NCBI GenBank assembly: GCA_032622095.1
Contig: CP136067.1
Coordinates: 126,577,030-126,641,029, forward strand
Origin: Siphonodentalium dalli
Lineage: Eukaryota; Mollusca; Scaphopoda; Gadilida; Siphonodentaliidae
Reading direction: 5' to 3'
DNA length: 64,000 bases
Shown here: piece after piece, positions 46,443 to 58,990 of the stretch
Layout of the letters: every line of letters begins with the position of its first letter
Position numbering within the stretch: position 1 is the stretch's first letter
Notes under the pieces: model-generated
What the model was told of the DNA's origin: nothing
The model's database searches: none
Seen by the model: the letters and a program-made list of their open reading frames with translations, nothing else
Program-made: the position numbers and the translations under genes

Positions 46443-46658
46443 ACTAAGTATAGCATCTAAAACATGATTTGCACGTATTATCTGTGCCGCTAGACACATC
46501 GCGTCATGCCCATTAAAGGCATCTTCTGTTCGTTTAATTACGAAATTTTTACCAAAATTCCACATATTTTGAGAATATGGCAAATCTCGGCATGGGAAGA
46601 CCCCGAGACACCCATAATTGTTTATGTTGAACTGCAGACGGTACTGATCAATTCCCAA
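46443..46658 (-). CDS. Candidate exon with ricin-B-like Q-x-W pattern
   Basis: The frame includes QYRLQFNINNYGCLGVFPC, YSQNMWNFGKNFVIKR and AMCLAAQII. GCL, Cys, Q.xW, G..I and CL in that order resemble one subdomain of a ricin-type beta-trefoil lectin. The first Cys-Cys distance is shorter than usual. No ATG context or splice sites fix the ends. Similarity is by eye only. Confidence 0.25.
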
Positions 46659-47329
46659 CTATTAGTTCTTTTATTTAGGTATGGACGTTCCCATCATTGG
46701 CAACGACATGGACAAATTTCCACCAAAATTTACCCAGTAGATGAATCATCTTCAGATACAGTGGGATTAAAATAACCATAGTTGCTGGGGAACGAGAACA
46801 CAGAGATGTGTAAAATCAGTTTTATTTAACATAGATATGACACAGATTCACGCTGAGGTAGTAGGGATTACATAGGGCCATTTTTGCACATCCCTTTAAT
46901 TCACGAGGTAAACGTTGCAAAAGGAGAACGTTCAGTACGAAATGAACACAGTTTATTGTCGCGCAACATATCGTATTACGAGTGTCATAAAGCCATGCAT
47001 GTCGCGATTAAACTCAATTAGGGGTAAACATCACGAAATATTCGGGTTATGGGCAAGTTTGTGCATGATAACGGCATTATACCAACTGATATCACCTCTG
47101 AATTGGTCCGTTTACGCTAATTCCGAAATATAACTAGTAACACGTAAGTAGCTGAAAAGTTGCGGGAAACGTACTCTCTGTATTTCGTACCGTTTTACCG
47201 CTATAATGCTTTGACGGTATCGATCGTCAGTATGATCGCCGTGATTTATTTGGGGGTATAACAAATAAAAAAAACATTCGGACCATGCGCGCATGACTGA
47301 GAATGTTTTTGTGGCCTTATCCCCACGTG

Positions 47330-47540
47330 TTATTTGACGTTGAGCGAATGTGCGAAAATTCAACGTTAGCTTTCCAATATTATTCCAACGTTGATATAAC
47401 GTCCCAAGATTCAACGTTAGATTTGCAATGTTGTCTCAAACGTATATTCTATGTTCACTTCCACGAGCAAACTGGACCAATCGCCAACGTTATTTCAACG
47501 TTGAATCAAAAGTTTAGCCAACCGTTTACTTAACGTTCGA
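47330..47540. repeat. AACGTT-rich short repeats
   Basis: TTCAACGTT / AACGTTGA occurs about eight times, with 'aacgtcccaagattcaacgtta' and 'gcgaatgtgcgaaaattcaacgtta' as longer units. Related single units lie at 39350 and 44765. It is probably a dispersed element. Confidence 0.6.
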
Positions 47541-48404
47541 TCAACAGGGATGCTATATGGGTGAGACCATTTGTCAAGATTTTGGGAATAATTGGGCCAT
47601 AAATATTACAGACTGGAAAGTATAATATACGGTATATAGCTGAACTCAGTCAGATAGGATGGCTGATTTCACCTATTTTACAAGCACATTGTGTATATAA
47701 CACATTTATCTACCACTGGTGTGACAGAATCCACCGCACAAATTACATTTAGGAGTTTCTTAAATGCCAAAACTGTTGAATTTGTGTCTGACGATTAGCT
47801 TTCTTGAGTAAATTCTCCCAACCTGCAAAGGTATCTCTGTCACGCGATTAGCTCGCTTTGCTAAATTCTCACAACATGCAAGTTCACGCGAATATGCCTA
47901 ACGGAAATTGTATTCAATGGACAAAATCTCTAGCACTTATAACACATACTGAACATATACATATTAGGTACTTTGTGATATGTTATACCATAAGACCCAT
48001 GATGGTAGTCTGGTAGGTAATCAAATAATGTTAAAACCTTGGAACTATTTGTTTATAGTACGCAAGAATATACGTTGGAATGTCGTTTGATTTTTCACGC
48101 GATTGATGTGACGTCAGTTCATTCATGATTTCGAACCAGTCAACGACGTCACGGGCGCCTTGTATCGCAACTGCAGTAACGATACGGATGCTTTTATCGC
48201 CAATTCGTTATCGCCAATTGTATCAGGGAATTTCGTAGGAAATGGTAGATAAGACTTTTTATCGGGATTACGTGACTCTGCCAAATGAATCCGTGTAATT
48301 GTGATGCGCGCGCAATACTTTTGTGGATTTATCAGACGTTTCATTCCCAAAATTTGAATAAACATATAGACAGATAACAAAAAGGTCATTATGCATTGTT
48401 GTAC

Positions 48405-48502
48405 AGTATGAGTTTTTCTTGTACTCAAGGTTGTGGTGAAAAGTCATGTTGGACTCAACTCTTTTCACCACAGCCTGGACTCGTACAAGAAAAACACACA
48501 CT
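48405..48502. repeat. Hairpin-forming inverted repeat
   Basis: GTTTTTCTTGTACTC.AGG(T)TGTGGTGAAAAG is followed after about 20 bp by its complement CTTTTCACCACA..CTGGACTCGTACAAGAAAAAC. Arms about 35 bp. Probably a tiny MITE. Confidence 0.75.
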
Positions 48503-49002
48503 GTACTTTATAACTTTATAATATGTGTTTCTTATCTATAAAGAATATATTTGTTATTGAATGTGGACGTCGTTAAGTTAGAATTTGTGTCCCAACCTTG
48601 ATGATGTTACTAAACTATTTGCAAAAAACCTTGGTGCATTAAACTGAGACTGGTGAACAAACAACCTTGCTGCATTATACTTTCTCCACTATCAAATTAA
48701 GAGAGGTGGGTCGTAGCCGATTGAGCATGCTGGTAGAATATCGTAACACAGCTATGTTGCTTAGTATTTATAAATCTGAATATTAAGTAGTCCTGCAATA
48801 GATGGAAATATCAGCCGGTTGATCGCAGTCCTCAGTCCTCTGATACGATTATGGTAAGTGCTACCCTGGTTCATGCATATTTCGCGATAATTCCGTGCAC
48901 AACAGGCTGGATGTTTCGCAATTTGCCCCACTTTATACCAACATATATCTGCTACATTATGCACGCATATATGTTGTAAATACAGAACAATCTTACTGTG
49001 AA

Positions 49003-49220
49003 CTACCATAACTGACATATAAAATTCTTCCCAAGAGCCTGGGTACAAAACTGGGCCTTCATCCCATCATGCCTGTACATGACGCAGCCCTTCTTGTTTA
49101 TGGTTGTTACTGGTTCATTGTTGCCCCATCCTTCCCATGGTAATTCATTTCCGTCCAAGAGCTTGAATATTTCTGTATCACCATCCCCTTCTTCACCATT
49201 GATCCAAACCTCGTCAAGTT
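49003..49220 (-). CDS. Mucin-like/C-type lectin gene, last exon (CTLD second half)
   Basis: Acceptor ATATTCAG|AA at 49221-49223. The exon joins in phase 1 to the exon at 53059 and ends TAG at 49003-49005. It encodes the second half of a C-type lectin-like domain: VWINGEEGDGDTEIF, WEGWGNNEPVTT (the WxxNEP segment of the long loop), GCVMY, AQFCTQ and the terminal NFICQLW. With the previous exon the four canonical disulphide cysteines are present. The NEP is followed by V, not N or D, so the usual EPN/QPD calcium-sugar signature is altered and sugar specificity cannot be read. The domain ends almost at the stop, so it is C-terminal. Confidence 0.85.
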
Positions 49221-49919
49221 CTGAATATAGAATTACAGAATATACCTTTTAATAACCAATAATGGTATTTGTTGCTCTTTATTAAACCAATTCTTCTCGG
49301 TTCACAACAGCTTGGGATGATCAGGTCAAAAAATTCACAATTATAGCAATATGTAGCTATTGTAGCCACTGTTGACTATCGTAAAACAATATTTTAACTA
49401 TGTGCATTACATGCAAGCACATACAACAGGCTGGTGCAACCAATGGTGATGGGTATTATGTTGTTACAAATTATGAAACCACTGCCGATGACATTTCGGT
49501 TCCAACAACTTGCATATTAGCCGAGAAGCATGCATAAGGGGGTTCATCTGCTTAGAAAAAGTAACAATGTCGGAATATTTTGTTACGTATACATTGGAAT
49601 CCCAAAAAAGTATTTACTTACGAGGAGTATAATCAAACCATGTTCTTGTATATTTAATTTATTGTTTTTTTATTGTGTTATCTCTCTTCAACCAGTTATA
49701 AGTTACCAAATTTGTGTAATGCTATCAGTTTCTACAACATTGTTCTTTATTTTGATTAATTCGTCAATTGCTGCTTGAGCGACCAGGCGCATCGAAACAA
49801 AGAGGTTTAGCTATTTAAACACCACCACCAGACACACTAGCAATCCGTCCACCGTCGATACTAGTACAATTAATACTGAAAGAGTTTCCTAAAATGAGTT
49901 GAATTGAGTTACAAATATT

Positions 49920-50045
49920 AATAAACTTTCTTGAGGAATCAAAAGTGACTTGTTAAAATGTTTGCCAAATTAAAATATTTTTTGCCAAATGTGAATTATG
50001 TTTGACATTGGCAAATTTGGCAAGTGGCAGCGCGAACCCTGATGT
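49920..50045 (-). repeat. TTGGCAAA-rich repeat, inverted copy in intron
   Basis: Reverse complement of about 23755-23880: CTTGCCAAAT.TGCCAATG.CAAA and CAAGTCACTTTT.ATTCCTCAA are shared, ending at AGGGTTCGCG. Confidence 0.7.
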
Positions 50046-50079
50046 CCGAATCAACCCCATTGAACGTTAAGCGAGAGTG

Positions 50080-50785
50080 TTGATTTTTTGCTTGTGAAAT
50101 ATACCCAACAATCAACAACATATTAGTGGTCTGTGTTCCATGTTCCTACATTGTCCGGATAGTAATGATTTAAATTGAGCATATGTTTCGATTCACTTTT
50201 CCACTATAGTAAAATAGTGATAACGCGGAATTTCACCAGGTAACAGCGTATTATATATATCGGCATAATATATGCCTATTTTAAATGGCAAATATGCAAA
50301 CACAATATAATTCCGCAATACAAAATGCACAAAATAGGCATATACTATGCCTGTTAAAACTATGACTGATACAATTGCTTACATCACTGACTCAAAGTGT
50401 AAAACTTGGGCGTGATACGATCGACTGCTCCAATAAAATAAGCAGCACGATGGAATCTATAAATTCCGTGCTCAGAATACTAATTAAAGTGGCGTATAAT
50501 ATGCCGAGCTATTAAAATTAGCACATAATGAGCAGGACCATACTAATGGTGCTACCAGCCTCGACAAATCAGGCCAATCACATTTAAAATAGGCATATAT
50601 TATGCCGATATATTTATCACGATGTTCCCTGATGAAATTCCGCGTTATCACTATTGTACTATAGTGGAAAAGTGAATCGAAACATATGCTCAATTTAAAT
50701 CATGACTATCCGGGCAACGTAGGAACATAGAATACAGACCACTAATCTTTTGTTGATTGTTGGGTATATTTCACAAACAAAAATT
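50080..50785. mobile_element. Long-TIR MITE with internal GGCATA palindromes
   Basis: TIRs of about 150 bp (TTTGCTTGTGAAATATACCC inward to CTATAGTAAAATAGTGATAACGCGGAAT) lie at 50085-50235 and, reversed, 50637-50785. Between them the short palindromes GGCATAATATATGCC, AGGCATATACTATGCCT, GGCGTATAATATGCC and GGCATATATTATGCC recur four times. No transposase. It lies inside the lectin gene's second intron. Confidence 0.8.
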
Positions 50786-50879
50786 CAAAAGTATATTGGG
50801 TTGGGACTTAAGTAAACGTTAGGCCCACTAGCGGTTAAATGGAGCTAGCACAAGTAGACATGCGATACACATATACTAT

Positions 50880-51480
50880 TGTTGAGCCCGTTAAGTTAAG
50901 CTACATTACTTTATGATGAACAAAACGAATTTCATTGACTGATAATTTATTGTTCGACTATTGAATAGTTAACTTTGTGTGACCCACATTATGTGAGTAA
51001 ATGGGGATGCCCTATAGCAGAAGAGTCCACAAATAGAGGTACCATGTCTTACCCACCGGACGCTGTCAAGCTAATGATAGGTAAAGCACTCTGTTGTATA
51101 GGCTGTTTCTGATATAGTCATAAATAATAGGAAAATAAAAGATAGCAGAAACCCAAATAACATATACAGATTATGGGTTATGATTTATGTTTCATAATAA
51201 GAATTAATTTAAGCTTTGTATGACCAACATTATGTGAGTAAAGGGGGGATGCCCTATAGCAGAAGAGTCTACAAATAGATGCACCATGTCTTACCAACCG
51301 GAAGCTGTCAAGCTAATGATAGGTAAAGCACTCTGCTGTATAGGCAGTTTCTGATATTGTCATAAATAATAGGAAAATAAAAGATAGCAGAAACCCAAAG
51401 AAATTCTGTGTTATGATTTATGTTTCATAATAAGAATTAATTTAAGCTTTGTATGATCCACATTATGTGAAATAAAATAA
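50880..51480. repeat. Tandem repeat, about 240 bp units, plus flank copy
   Basis: 'cattatgtgagtaaa.gggg.atgccctatagcagaagagtc' to 'cagaaacccaaa' occurs at about 50988-51160 and 51228-51400, followed by a shorter third start at about 51465. The flank 'agcccgttaagttaagctacattactttatgat' to 'attgaatagtta' (50884-50972) recurs at 51664-51752. Confidence 0.8.
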
Positions 51481-51724
51481 GCGAAAAAGCCCCATCCATG
51501 ACCTACGGTGTATTAGGTACCGAGTTTCCCATATATATCGTACCTGAAATTAAAGGTACACGCATTTATAAGTAAGTCATCCATTTCCCAAATGGTACTG
51601 GTATTGTCCCAAACACAACAGTAAAATTGAGTTAACCTCGTGCAAATAATATATGCGTATAGTTAAGCCCGTTAAGTTAAGCTACATTACTTTATGATAA
51701 ACACAACGAATCTCATTGACTGAT

Positions 51725-52290
51725 AATTTATTGTTCGACTATTGAATAGTTATTTTCGCATGACAGCATTGCAGGTGTGCCTTGTTAACTTTAATCATGG
51801 GAGTGCAAACCAAATATCCAGTGTTACGTCATATTTGTCTACACTGAAAACAACAACAACGACAACAACAGTTCTATAACAACAAATATATAGTTGTAAC
51901 CTGAATGAGGTAATCGGGAAAACATGAATGACTGGAATCGACAAACAATGTGATTGTAGGAGACGGATCAGCTATCAGCGATCTTTATTTGCGTACTACT
52001 TTCTTCAGGTGGTACGCTTCAGTGGTATATACCTCACATCACGTCAGTTAACCCGAATATTCTGTCCAATTTCACGTCTGTTCGATGCGTTCTTTTTATG
52101 TTTGAGAGTCCTCACTGAAACTCGTGTACGGTTCAGCGAAGTCAGATAAAATTATTGTCGAAATAGTGTAGACACAGATGACGTAAAACTGGATCTTGGG
52201 TATGTACTCCCATGATGAAAGTTAACAAGGCACACCTGCAATGCTGTCATGCGAAAATAACTATTCAATAGTCGAACAATAAACAATATG
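51725..52290. mobile_element. TIR element in lectin gene intron
   Basis: Left end TTTATTGTTCGACTATTGAATAG, then TTTTCGCATGACAGCATTGCAGG and CCATG-type sequence (51728-51805). The right end is the reverse complement (52195-52285). TIR about 85 bp. The interior has (CAACAA)-rich sequence and no transposase. Its left TIR overlaps the 51664-51752 flank repeat, so one inserted into or arose from the other. Confidence 0.75.
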
Positions 52291-52299
52291 ACCCTCCGT

Positions 52300-53058
52300 A
52301 CGTATGTGGGAAAGTGCTCTTTGTTTCTCCATATCAGAAACATACTAATAGGAAAGTTCGATTTATGTGCTGAATAGACGGAAATGACATGGCAAGACTA
52401 ACATTTCTTCTGTAGCTTATGTTGCTATTTATTATTTACCAACCTATATTAATCCATGTAACTCGACCTGGTTGCCAAAGCAAGCATAACTTCAGATTGT
52501 AAATAGCGAGCATAATTTCAGTTGAGCATTTAATACTAGTCGCCCCCTAAACAAAACGGTTATAATTTAGCCTCGACGTGTTTATTCATAACTATATCCA
52601 GTTGTTGTTGAACGTAGAGTCAGGCTGAGGAAGTTGGTCTGCTTCAAATATTTGAGGGTGTGGATAGAAATAGAAGGATGGAACACATTCCACTGCAATG
52701 AAGCCCCCCCCCCCCATCTCAGCCTTGACCCTACTGGATCCATGCCGAAACACAACGCTAAATCAAAGATTCGAACTACATGTATGCAGATTTATAAAAA
52801 GAAAAACATGTGGATATCGATTTATTAAATGAGGCTTTGATCAACATATATTACAAAATTAGTAACCTGTTGTTTAAAATACAATTATTTTCCGCGTCTA
52901 CAAAAAAACAATCGGAAGTACTCGCACAAGATAATCGGTCATAGAAACAGAGCGAATCAACTGATATATGACGTTATAGGTTACAATCCCTATAATCCGG
53001 ACAAATGCTAGAGGCCGTAATCTCTCAGAGCATCTATCATCATGAAACAAATACTCAC
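52300..53058. other. Intron sequence
   Basis: Part of the second intron of the lectin gene. A run of 11 C lies near 52705. No further exon recognised. Confidence 0.5.
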
Positions 53059-53241
53059 CGTTGCTATCATGGTCCAATAACAATTGTTCTACGTCATCGA
53101 ACATGGTTTGATTTTCTAAAACAAGGAGATGCGCACCATCAAGCGCACAATCCGCGACAGCATCCGCCCATGTCATCCTCGCACTGCCGTGTTTGACGCA
53201 ATGCAGTTGTGGACCCATCTGGCGTATTTCGTAACCAACGG
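53059..53241 (-). CDS. Mucin-like/C-type lectin gene, CTLD first-half exon
   Basis: Acceptor CATTCCCTTACAG|CC at 53242-53244 and donor AACG|GTGAGT at 53059/53058. It encodes VGYEIRQMGPQLHCVKHG, then MTWADAVADCALDGAHLLVL and DVEQLLLDHD. This is the classic first half of a C-type lectin-like domain (W.DA...C...GAHL). The 183-nt length keeps phase 1 on both sides, matching the donor at 58991 and the acceptor at 49220. Such proteins are secreted or surface recognition molecules, often in invertebrate mucosal defence or adhesion. That role is inferred from the family. Confidence 0.87.
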
Positions 53242-53643
53242 CTGTAAGGGAATGTAATACTATTAGCAGGCGTGAGAATGGTTAATATGCCTCTCCCTTT
53301 TGCTTTACAAACGCGTATATAGAAATGATCATGGGGTCTGAGAGATGTGTCTTGACGTTTTCGCACGTTGTGGAGTAGGATGTGGTCGGCTTAGATATAC
53401 TACAAATTATATTAGACATTGGATCATTTCTACTTTAAACGCACTTCGAGGCAGATTCCGAATAAAGAAGACACTCGGGGCTTGATATATCACATAGGTT
53501 CCTGTTGTGTATTGCTAGTTTGAGTTATGGGAAACTACTCTTGGTGTCATCTCAACTCGTCGTTAATGAACCTACGTGATAATGTTATCGACGTCAATGA
53601 TAATGTTGGATGCACGACTGGGATTATCATGCATCATGATAAT

Positions 53644-53712
53644 AATGTTGTTGATGATGGTGATGATGATGGTGATGACGATGATGCTGATGACGATGAT
53701 GCTGATGGTGAG
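53644..53712. repeat. GAT/GAC trinucleotide microsatellite
   Basis: Interrupted GATGATGGTGATGACGATGATGCT steps. An Asp-rich frame across it is an artefact. Confidence 0.85.
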
Positions 53713-53784
53713 TTATCAATAAGGCATACAAAACCAGTGAACAATACGCCGCATTCGCTTCTCTTGTTAACTAATATTAATTAA

Positions 53785-53965
53785 CCATTCCATGACAGGA
53801 GCTCCCCGAAACTTTGCGAATACCTTGTACCAGTGTAGTATTTTGTATATCCGGGTCTCCCATATGGCTCATTGCACATATAAGAAAATACATGTACCTT
53901 GCAATATTTTAATTGACTTTGAAAGTCAGTGTATTCTCTTATATTTAAGAGACATGTACTGGGAC
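53785..53965. mobile_element. MITE-like repeat, GCGAGGCTCC family, copy 3
   Basis: ACCATTCCATGACAGGAGCT.CC.GAAACTTTGCGAA, then GGGTCTCCCATATGG, and 'gtcagtgtattctcttatatttaagagac'. Same order as copies at 6795 and 27798. It lies in the first intron of the lectin gene. Confidence 0.6.
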
Positions 53966-53969
53966 AGGA

Positions 53970-56900
53970 TGTTACGCGATTACGCGATTGTAAATTATGA
54001 AAGAATCGTCAGTGCATGATCATCCCTGTATCCGATATGTCTATATCGGTGGACATGTCTGTTGCGGTGGTTATGTATATCGCAGTGGTTTCAAAGTACA
54101 TGGTTCTAATGTAAGTGTATAAGATAATACCGGTTATCGCCTCAGACGTTACAACAGTTAACGCCAACATAAATCGTGCAGTTCTTTGAAAATTTCAATG
54201 TACAATGCTGAATGCTTCCTAATTTGTTTCAAATTAATTAGCATCTGCATTAGCACTAGATATATAAGTATACTGCAGTCATGTATAATATCCAAATGTC
54301 AAAACTGCAGTCAAACTTAAGCGATGGTTTTTAACATAAGAGTTCGGAAATTTGCGTCGATATATTCAAACAGTTTTGTGTAATGGCTATAACATTATTG
54401 GAACTTGTTATGATATGGATTTAGCAAAATACTTGTATGATGACAAGAATGTCCAAGTGATCAGTCGGAGACACATAGTTTCATAATATCTTGACATTGC
54501 CATAAGCTTAGCCATGAAATTGAAAGGCTACTCATTGAAAACTGGATATGCAGCAAAAGATATCACATATTAAGAGCCATCAATTCCCCATATAATGACG
54601 TTCTTAGTTCATTATAGCACACATATGGGTTGAATTATGACGGGCATTGTGTACCCCCAAACGAGCCGCGTAACCTCCATAACAATATTCAACCTTAATT
54701 TTTTCAGTTCGTGTGTAAGGTGGGCATGTTTATGTGATCCAACTCAAAATATCCCATCTCAATAGCACAGCAATTTGTAAATAGTAAGCAAGTTTTGAGC
54801 TGACACCAACCTATTTGTTAATAATCGGGATCTAAAGTGCACGCAAATATGTCCATTATATAAATCGGATACAGGCCCATCCAGCTAAGTATCACAAGAG
54901 TATCCCATCTGGAGATGTGCCACAACGAATTCTGATATATTAAATAACTTGACTTTTACTGGCACTTATTGCCATATGTTTAAGTAACATTTTTTGACAT
55001 AACTGGTTAATTATTTTTGGCATACACACATGCATATAAGTCGTCAGTCTTCCGATGTTATAAGGGGTTGGTCTCACTTTGCAGACATGTGCCATGGGAT
55101 TAGATGAACGTGGTATCGGCTGTGTTACAACGTTGACAATTAGGCCGATCCAAGTTAAGTATGTGTCCAGGACACATACATTGCATGAATCCGTTACGAG
55201 TTTCCTCCACTAGGCCGTTTTAACAGTTTTACAAATGTTACAAATGCTTAGTTAGAGTACAAACCTTATAATCGATAGCATTTAGACAACCCTTTCCATA
55301 AATGAGAACCGCCTTGTTAAGCATCTAAAAATATGCTAGCAATCATTAACTCTCATACAACTGTTTTCGCGATGAAATATTTCGATATCCGGGTATCTAT
55401 AGTGCTCAATAAAACTTCTCTTAGTTATCTACTAGATGGCAGAAGTTTTTTGTTGTGTCGGAAGATAGAACCACAACCTACTGAAAACAATAAGTATCTG
55501 CAGAACGTGACGATCCCGAATCGCCAATTCGATTACCTTTATTCCCTTTCAAACTATCTCTTCATTTATTTCACAAAATTGCCGTGACTTCAATAACAAA
55601 ATGGCACTTTATTGCATTTTAGTATAGTTCTTTCACGGTAAAATGTTTACCCCGATGAAAACGAATCCGATAGAGGACACAAGACAGTGGTCGTTCACTA
55701 ATCGACACTTATGGTTACTTGAAGGTGTCGACGTGAGTGAGACTATATACAGAGATGACTTGAAGTGTTAATTGCAGGTTGATATATCGGGTCTTTAATT
55801 GATTGACGGGAAAATTGTCGTCTTTTTGAGTGGCATTCATCCATCTATTGATGAAATACAAACGGCAAAGACAATCACCAACGTCATCATCGACCACATA
55901 ACCCTTTCTGAACTCCGACCGTGAAATAAAGAACGGATTGTTCTTTTGTCTCGATCGGTGCATCTTCTATTTCAATGCCTCCATTCAGAATGAAGCCACA
56001 ATTTATTTTTCAATATTTATCGATATGGGTTTTTAATGGTGTGGTGCCAATTCAGTCTAAAATGAAATGCATCAAATGGTACGTTATCTCTAACATCTTT
56101 TACGGGTGTAATTTGCATAGTAGCCAATAAACATTGCTGAAAACACTAAGAACACACAACGATTAAACTAAATATAGACCTAGATTGGTTGTTCCGACCT
56201 CAACTCTTGTTTGTTTTCGTGGAATGCTAGAAGTTTCAGCACCTGGTTATTGTGTGGCATATACGATTGACATTTAAATATAAGGATTGCCTTCGCGATG
56301 GGTGTTGCCATTTAAAAATGTGGCATCGTTTAAAACCACCATACACAGAAAGAATATGAATTTATAGACAGATTTTGTAAAATCATAAATCATAAATATC
56401 GCACAAATAGCATGTTATTGTCAAGACCGTAAGGTTTGTTAATAAACAAAATCCATAGTGTGATACAGTAGAGTGAGTAAAGAGTGTGATAGACAAAACA
56501 CTCAACACAGAGGAATCTCCACTAAGTTTACTTTAACATGGTTAAAACTTACACCATATTGTTTACAGCACACCGCAATAGCACTCGCTAATACTCAAGA
56601 TTTCGGTGTTGAATGCAATGCTCGGTTTTCAGAAAGTGTTTTGCGGGTAATATCGCATTCACATTATCATCATTATACTATACTTTAGTATATTCTTGAT
56701 AAAATAAATAATTAGGTAAATTTTTTATTTTATCTTCAATATCGATACAGAAATGTGTCTCTTTGTCCATCTCCAGACATGCCCGTTACTTCGTAAAAGT
56801 GACTTTTGACGAAACTGCGGAACATTTAAGAATTATTGTTCATTCAACAGTATTAACACTGTTCTAGATCGCTGTTAAATCAAGGATAACCGAGCTCAAA

Positions 56901-58990
56901 CTACAAACATGATATCTTGTTAGCTATGACACAGGCTAACTATTATTATGGACTTGTTACGGTGCGTATAACCTGATAAGTCAGTATTCAGGCGCTATGG
57001 CAATTGGGGAAATGTTGCACCGCCGAAAATCTCAAGCAAATCAACAATACCGTCTAAACTACACTCAATTGTAAATATTTACTTCTCGATTCGGGAGGAA
57101 ACTATCTACTACACATTGACGAAACCGGTTTCACATTCGAGAACCTCTGCATTTAATTAATATATAAGAATGACGGTATGTGTTGTAAACTTCGATGTAA
57201 AATTTGCAAAAATAACTTCTTTGCGCAAGATGAAATCGACAGTGCGGAATGATTGAAAAACAGTTTCATTAATATACCAAGAAGAACTGACTTCGATTAG
57301 AACAGATGAAACCGACCCGATGTCAATGTTCCAAATTTTTATAGTTTTAAATCGTCATTATACCGTTCTCGTGCCGAACAAGACGCAACATACATACACG
57401 AGATTCATCGGTTTTCTGAAGTAACAATCTGCAGAATAGGGCATCAAACTTCAAGGACACATGTCTTCATCGACTACCAAACTGCTGCTCAGAATGCCAT
57501 ACGGTTTACTTTCTTGACAGCCATCATCAAGATTGCCTCTTCCACTACGGCCAGTGTATAATGAATAAACGAATAGGTGAGGCCAATAGAGAAACAGGGC
57601 CCACATGTAAGGAGTTTAATGCACATGCGTACAGAAGGGATTGTTATACACCAATGGAAAGCTTACGACACAGCCCTTACTATTGGCCCTGTTGTACTGA
57701 TCAAATATGGTAAGAAAATGTTGAAATTCCTGTTTCCATGGCAACGAAGTACTATTTGTATGCAAACATGGAAAACGGTCACACCACATAGTACACTTGG
57801 CATGGGTATGATTTGTTGATATATATATATACTTGTTTCAGAAGGACCCACATAGTGCTCCATCATCTGGTATGTTTCTAGGTCAAGGTCATACTTAAAG
57901 GTCATTCTGGAAAAGTTGCAAAACTGCATTTCATACTAAATCACACAACAATGTCATATTAATACAAACAGTTTCTGTGTTATTGGAAGAAATAAAAGAT
58001 ATCAATAATTAATCTCTGATGAATTATGAACAAAACGGTGCCTTAAATTCCATCTAATGTGTTATTTTAATCTCAGAATGAGCTTCAGATAGGTGGGGAT
58101 TGTTTCACATTAGGGACATTGTGTTCCCGAAAGATACACGTGTTTATGGAACTGTAGTGTATGATATATGCGTGTTGGTGCCAAGTTGTGTAACATTGTG
58201 CAGATACTTATGTATTTCGGAAACCATTCCAATATCACAAAATCACATTCTGGAAAGTACATATGTACTTACACCATAAACTGACGCCAAGGATTTGGTT
58301 ACAAACATGACGTCACTATTGAACTGCGACCATGGCAAAAACATTTCATTTAAGATTTATTTTTGTTCTATCTTAAATAAAAATCAGTATAAAGCAGTAG
58401 GTAGTCATTATGATCAGCATAGTACAGTATGTAGTCATTATGATCAGTACAGTAGGTAGTCATTATATGTATCTTTCTTCAGTCTATAGCATGCCATTAA
58501 CCAATGCCCATGTGGTTTGACTTCTGATAGTTTGAGGCGTTGGCAGAGGTTCACTGACTGTACCACACATTTTGTGGTAGAATTCAAAATATCAGTCTAG
58601 AAGTGTACCACAAAAGGACGGTCGTGTCTCCAAGATAATACACGATACTGACCAATCAGAACGCGCCTTGTATTTGGTGAAAAAATTGATGCAGAAGTGT
58701 AATAAATAGAGTAATCAATTAGCTGCGAAAATTGTGTTTAACTTGAGGCGAGAGACGTTTAGGTAAGAAACTCCTGCGCTAAGGGGCACTCGTTTTTTAC
58801 CGACGTCTCTAGCGTCTCGTGAATTGTGTAACGTAATTATCGGAACTAATTGATTACTCTCTATATATCGATTGAACTAGTACTGTGCTTTGATATGTTC
58901 TATTCTTACAATTGTGTTTGTTCACTCAGCTATGTTGTTATGGTCTATCTTAACTCTCAACCATTAAACCATATCACTAAACATACTTAC
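53970..58990. other. Long intron of the lectin gene, no exon recognised
   Basis: Sequence between the mucin-like exon and the first lectin exon. The phases of the two exons already match, so no extra exon is required here. A short tandem (GTAGTCATTATGATCAG, three units) is at 58400-58465. Other small frames are not supported. Confidence 0.5.

Noticed and set aside
53527-53784. Asp-rich frame
   Set aside because: It spans a GAT microsatellite in the lectin gene intron on the opposite strand.
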